Origin: Aquimarina sp040786285
GTDB taxonomy: Bacteria > Bacteroidota > Bacteroidia > Flavobacteriales > Flavobacteriaceae
Assembly: GCF_040786285.1 (NCBI RefSeq)
Contig: NZ_JBFMKQ010000003.1
Coordinates: 372,001-436,000 of the forward strand
Reading direction: 5' to 3'
DNA: 64,000 bases
The stretch's first letter is position 1, and each line of letters starts with the position of its first letter. A program made the translations under genes and the position numbers. The notes beneath the pieces were generated by a model that saw nothing but the letters and a program-made list of their open reading frames with translations, was not told the origin of the DNA and did no database searches. This document shows positions 61,473 to 64,000 of the stretch, in pieces.

Positions 61473-62354
61473 CTAATCTACTTTCCAGTTTTTTAGTAAC
61501 TTGAATAATTCAGGATATTCTGACTCTTTTTCGGGATTCCACATCATAGTGAGTTTTGCTTTTTGTTTGATGCTTTTTAGCTCTATACTCTTAATTGGGA
61601 ATTCGTGCCCATGTAATGAAGATATAGGCTCTATCGATATGCCCAGACCGGCTTCAATTAACCTGAAACTCGTACTGGCAGAATCGGTTTCATGTACAAT
61701 TTTTGGAGTAAAACCTGCATCTACACAAATTGATTCTAATATATGTACATAATTAGGTCCATCTGATACAGTGGGGAAAATAAACTCTTCTTTGGCAAAA
61801 ACAGAGAAATCCTTATAGTTGTTTTTATCAACAGGATGATAATCTGGCAATAGAACTACAAAATTATCAATATGTAATACTTTGCTCTTTAAATTGAAAG
61901 GCACCATAGGGTTTGTCGCAAAACCAATATCTAATTCATTTTGTTGTAATGCTACATATTGATCCCGATTGTTCATCTCTTTTAACACAGCCTTTATCCC
62001 AGGTATTTTGTGGTTGATTGTTTTCAGAATTTCAGGAAGAATTGTTTGCATTATAGAATGAGTAAAGCCTATTCTTATTTCTCCAGCTTCTCCATTATGA
62101 ATATGAAGGGTTTGTTTACTAATCCTTTCTAATTGAATCAATAATTTTTTTGATTCTTTTATAAAGTAATATCCAGCAGGAGTTAATTGCACATTACGTT
62201 TATCTCTCTTAAACAATACTGCACCAATCTCTTCTTCTAGTTGTTTAATTTGCCTGCTTAATGCAGGTTGAACAATGTTTAATTCTTCAGCAGTACGCGT
62301 AAAGTTTAATTTCTCTGATAACACGACTACATTTTTAAGCTGCTGTATATTCAT
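61473..62354 (-). CDS. LysR family transcriptional regulator
   Basis: This 293-residue regulator has an N-terminal winged helix (about 1-60, with FTRTAEELNIVQPALSRQIKQLEEEIGAVLF) and a LysR substrate-binding domain (about 90-290). It is transcribed divergently from the PLP decarboxylase gene across a 94-base region with -7 boxes for both directions, so it most likely controls that gene and itself. The effector is unknown. Confidence 0.93.
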   Translation of the reverse strand: MNIQQLKNVVVLSEKLNFTRTAEELNIVQPALSRQIKQLEEEIGAVLFKRDKRNVQLTPAGYYFIKESKKLLIQLERISKQTLHIHNGEAGEIRIGFTHSIMQTILPEILKTINHKIPGIKAVLKEMNNRDQYVALQQNELDIGFATNPMVPFNLKSKVLHIDNFVVLLPDYHPVDKNNYKDFSVFAKEEFIFPTVSDGPNYVHILESICVDAGFTPKIVHETDSASTSFRLIEAGLGISIEPISSLHGHEFPIKSIELKSIKQKAKLTMMWNPEKESEYPELFKLLKNWKVD

Positions 62355-62380
62355 TTAATGCATTTTTGTTATTAATCTAT

Positions 62381-62388
62381 CAAAATTA
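62381..62388 (-). promoter_or_regulatory. -7 box for the LysR gene
   Basis: Read on the minus strand this is TAATTTTG, an exact TAnnTTTG match, 27 bases before the ATG of the regulator. Confidence 0.5.
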
Positions 62389-62416
62389 AGTATTTTTTAT
62401 TATAAATAAAGATGAT

Positions 62417-62424
62417 TAATTTTG
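62417..62424 (+). promoter_or_regulatory. -7 box for the PLP decarboxylase gene
   Basis: TAATTTTG matches TAnnTTTG and ends 24 bases before the ATG at 62449. It is 28 bases from the divergent LysR box, so one bound regulator could affect both. Confidence 0.5.
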
Positions 62425-62448
62425 AATATCAAACAAATTTGGTAGACG

Positions 62449-63894
62449 ATGAAAGACGCAATAGTTAATGAAGATGTACTCAAAAAAGCTTATGATCCCT
62501 CTGATTTTAGAACACTAGGGCACCAGGTTATTGATTTAATGGCAAATCATATAGAGAAAGTACAAAATGATCAAGAACAACCTGTATTATCATATCAAAA
62601 TCCTGAAGATGAGTTAGCCTACTGGAAACAAGATTTTTTATCAAATTCGGATATAAGTGATGTTTTTAAAAATATCTTGGATCATTCAATTAGTGTGCAT
62701 CATCCCAGGTATATTGGACATCAAGTATCAGTCCCTGCATTGGTTTCGGGCTTAGCAGGTCTTATGTCTGATTTGCTAAGTAATGGAACAGGGGTATATG
62801 AAATGGGAATGGCGTCTAATGCAATAGAGAAAATTGTTACTGACCTTGTAGCAAAAAAAATAGGGTATACATCAAATGCTTCTGGCTTTTTAACTTCGGG
62901 AGGGACTTTGGCAAATCTAACGGCATTATTAGCAGCCCGTAAGGCAAAATCGCCTTCGGCGGTATGGGAAGAAGGACATAAAGAAAAACTAGCAGTCATG
63001 GTTTCTGAAGAGGCGCATTACTGTATCGATAGAGCAGCTAGAATTCTTGGTTTTGGTTGCGAGGGAATTATAAAAGTACCTGTAAATAAAAAGTTTAGTA
63101 TAGATACAAATCTGCTAGAGGAATATAAAGATAAAGCAACAGAAAAAGGATTTCATGTAATAGCAATTATTGGTAGCGCATGTTCGACTGCAACCGGATC
63201 ATATGATGATTTAGAAACTCTAGCAGATTTTGCCGAAAAGAATAATCTTTGGTTTCATGTTGATGGAGCACATGGAGCAGGGGTAGTGTTTTCGAAACAA
63301 TATAAATATTTAGTAAACGGAATCGCTCATGCAGATTCGGTAGTTTTAGATTTTCATAAAATGTTAATGACCCCTGCATTAAATACAGGGCTTATTTTTA
63401 AGAAATCTGATGATGCCTATAAAACATTCGAACAGCAAGCACAATATCTATGGGATTCACAACATTCTATTGAGTGGTACAATTCTGGAAAAAGAACATT
63501 TGAATGTACTAAATCAATGATGGCTATAAAGGTATATACCATTCTAAAAACATACGGGGAGGAGATATTTGAGCAAAATATAGACAGATTGTATTCAATG
63601 GCTTTAGTTTTTGCAAAAATCATACAGAAAAGACCAAATTTTGAGCTTGCATTGATGCCTAAAGCTAATATTGTGAATTTTAGATTTATAGATGTAAAAC
63701 AAAGGGATGTTAATACCTTAAATGAACAAATTAGACAAACCCTGATTAGATCTGGTAAGTTTTATATTGTTCAGACTAGAATAGATGGGTGTCTATATTT
63801 GCGAACAACTATTATGAATCCATTGACTCAAGAAGCTGATCTTACATTGCTTTTGGATGAAATAGAGTATATAGCAGGCACATTACTTCCTTAG
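62449..63894 (+). CDS. Group II PLP-dependent amino acid decarboxylase
   Basis: This 481-residue protein of the pyridoxal-dependent decarboxylase (DDC/GadB) family has FLTSGGTLANLTALLAAR (about 145-162), EEAHYCIDRAARILG (about 185-199), HVDGAHGAG (about 270-278) and the cofactor lysine in VLDFHKMLMTP (about 300-310). Candidate substrates include aspartate, 2,4-diaminobutyrate, glutamate, tyrosine or tryptophan; the sequence alone does not decide. It is divergent from a LysR regulator. The 106 bases after it to the window end hold no ORF. Confidence 0.9.
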   Translation: MKDAIVNEDVLKKAYDPSDFRTLGHQVIDLMANHIEKVQNDQEQPVLSYQNPEDELAYWKQDFLSNSDISDVFKNILDHSISVHHPRYIGHQVSVPALVSGLAGLMSDLLSNGTGVYEMGMASNAIEKIVTDLVAKKIGYTSNASGFLTSGGTLANLTALLAARKAKSPSAVWEEGHKEKLAVMVSEEAHYCIDRAARILGFGCEGIIKVPVNKKFSIDTNLLEEYKDKATEKGFHVIAIIGSACSTATGSYDDLETLADFAEKNNLWFHVDGAHGAGVVFSKQYKYLVNGIAHADSVVLDFHKMLMTPALNTGLIFKKSDDAYKTFEQQAQYLWDSQHSIEWYNSGKRTFECTKSMMAIKVYTILKTYGEEIFEQNIDRLYSMALVFAKIIQKRPNFELALMPKANIVNFRFIDVKQRDVNTLNEQIRQTLIRSGKFYIVQTRIDGCLYLRTTIMNPLTQEADLTLLLDEIEYIAGTLLP

Positions 63895-64000
63895 ATTTTA
63901 CATGAAAATAACAAACTATATAGATTTTTAACATTTCATTCACGCAACAAACACTAAAAGTACTTCATCTACAGTTATATATTGGTTAACTAAATAGAAA

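Overview
This window looks like a chromosomal segment from a marine-type member of the Flavobacteriaceae (Bacteroidota); I would guess a genus near Aquimarina, but the sequence alone does not settle this. The evidence is low GC content, near absence of Shine-Dalgarno sites, promoter -7 boxes of the Bacteroidota form TAnnTTTG (before rpsA, pyrR, rnpB and aroC), a type IX secretion (T9SS) type B cargo gene with a PorP/SprF partner, a bacillithiol gene (bshA), a bifunctional hisB and fused hisIE, and OmpA-family and lipoprotein genes typical of the phylum.

Layout. 1-3.7 kb: fabG, a membrane VWA-like protein and a prohibitin. 4-6.2 kb: a soluble TPR hybrid histidine kinase. 6.3-7.7 kb (minus): a membrane-anchored helix-hairpin-helix protein and an OmpA protein. 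7.9-16.4 kb: a complete histidine operon, hisG-D-C-B-H-A-F-IE, preceded by a leader peptide with four consecutive His codons and an intrinsic terminator. The operon is loosened by three unrelated small genes and by small palindromic repeats in its gaps. 16.5-22.5 kb: a T9SS type B cargo, PorP/SprF and OmpA trio. 22.8-28.8 kb: rpsA, pyrR-pyrB, a small conserved gene, a thioredoxin, rnz and pdxH. 28.8-31 kb (minus): a large OmpA protein. 31.4-34.9 kb: sixA-like, ppk1 and ppx, a polyphosphate operon. 35-41 kb: an outer-membrane barrel, miaE, dnaX, rnpB (RNase P RNA), bshA and a second barrel protein. 41.2-45.5 kb: a DUF1338/HglS-type 2-oxoadipate decarboxylase divergent from an Lrp regulator and a YdiJ-like FAD/Fe-S dehydrogenase, which together look like a lysine or 2-oxoadipate catabolic module.

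45.5-53.7 kb is the most interesting part. It holds a divergent envelope-signalling locus: an ECF sigma factor and a one-TM anti-sigma-like TPR protein on the plus strand, and on the minus strand a subtilisin (S8) lipoprotein, a secreted C-terminally anchored TPR-CHAT protease with an intact His/Cys dyad, and two further lipoproteins. A 13-bp motif occurs identically upstream of two of the minus-strand genes and imperfectly upstream of the sigma gene. The combination of TPR-CHAT protease, anti-sigma and sigma factor recalls the architecture of the type III-E CRISPR Craspase output module, but placed in the envelope and without CRISPR. This comparison is my inference.

53.8-64 kb: a second miaE paralogue, an LpxH-like phosphoesterase, a gluconokinase/6-phosphogluconate dehydrogenase fusion with a gluconate permease, aroC, a dicarboxylate/amino-acid symporter, and a LysR regulator divergent from a group II PLP decarboxylase. 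I saw no tRNA, rRNA, CRISPR array, transposase or prophage genes.
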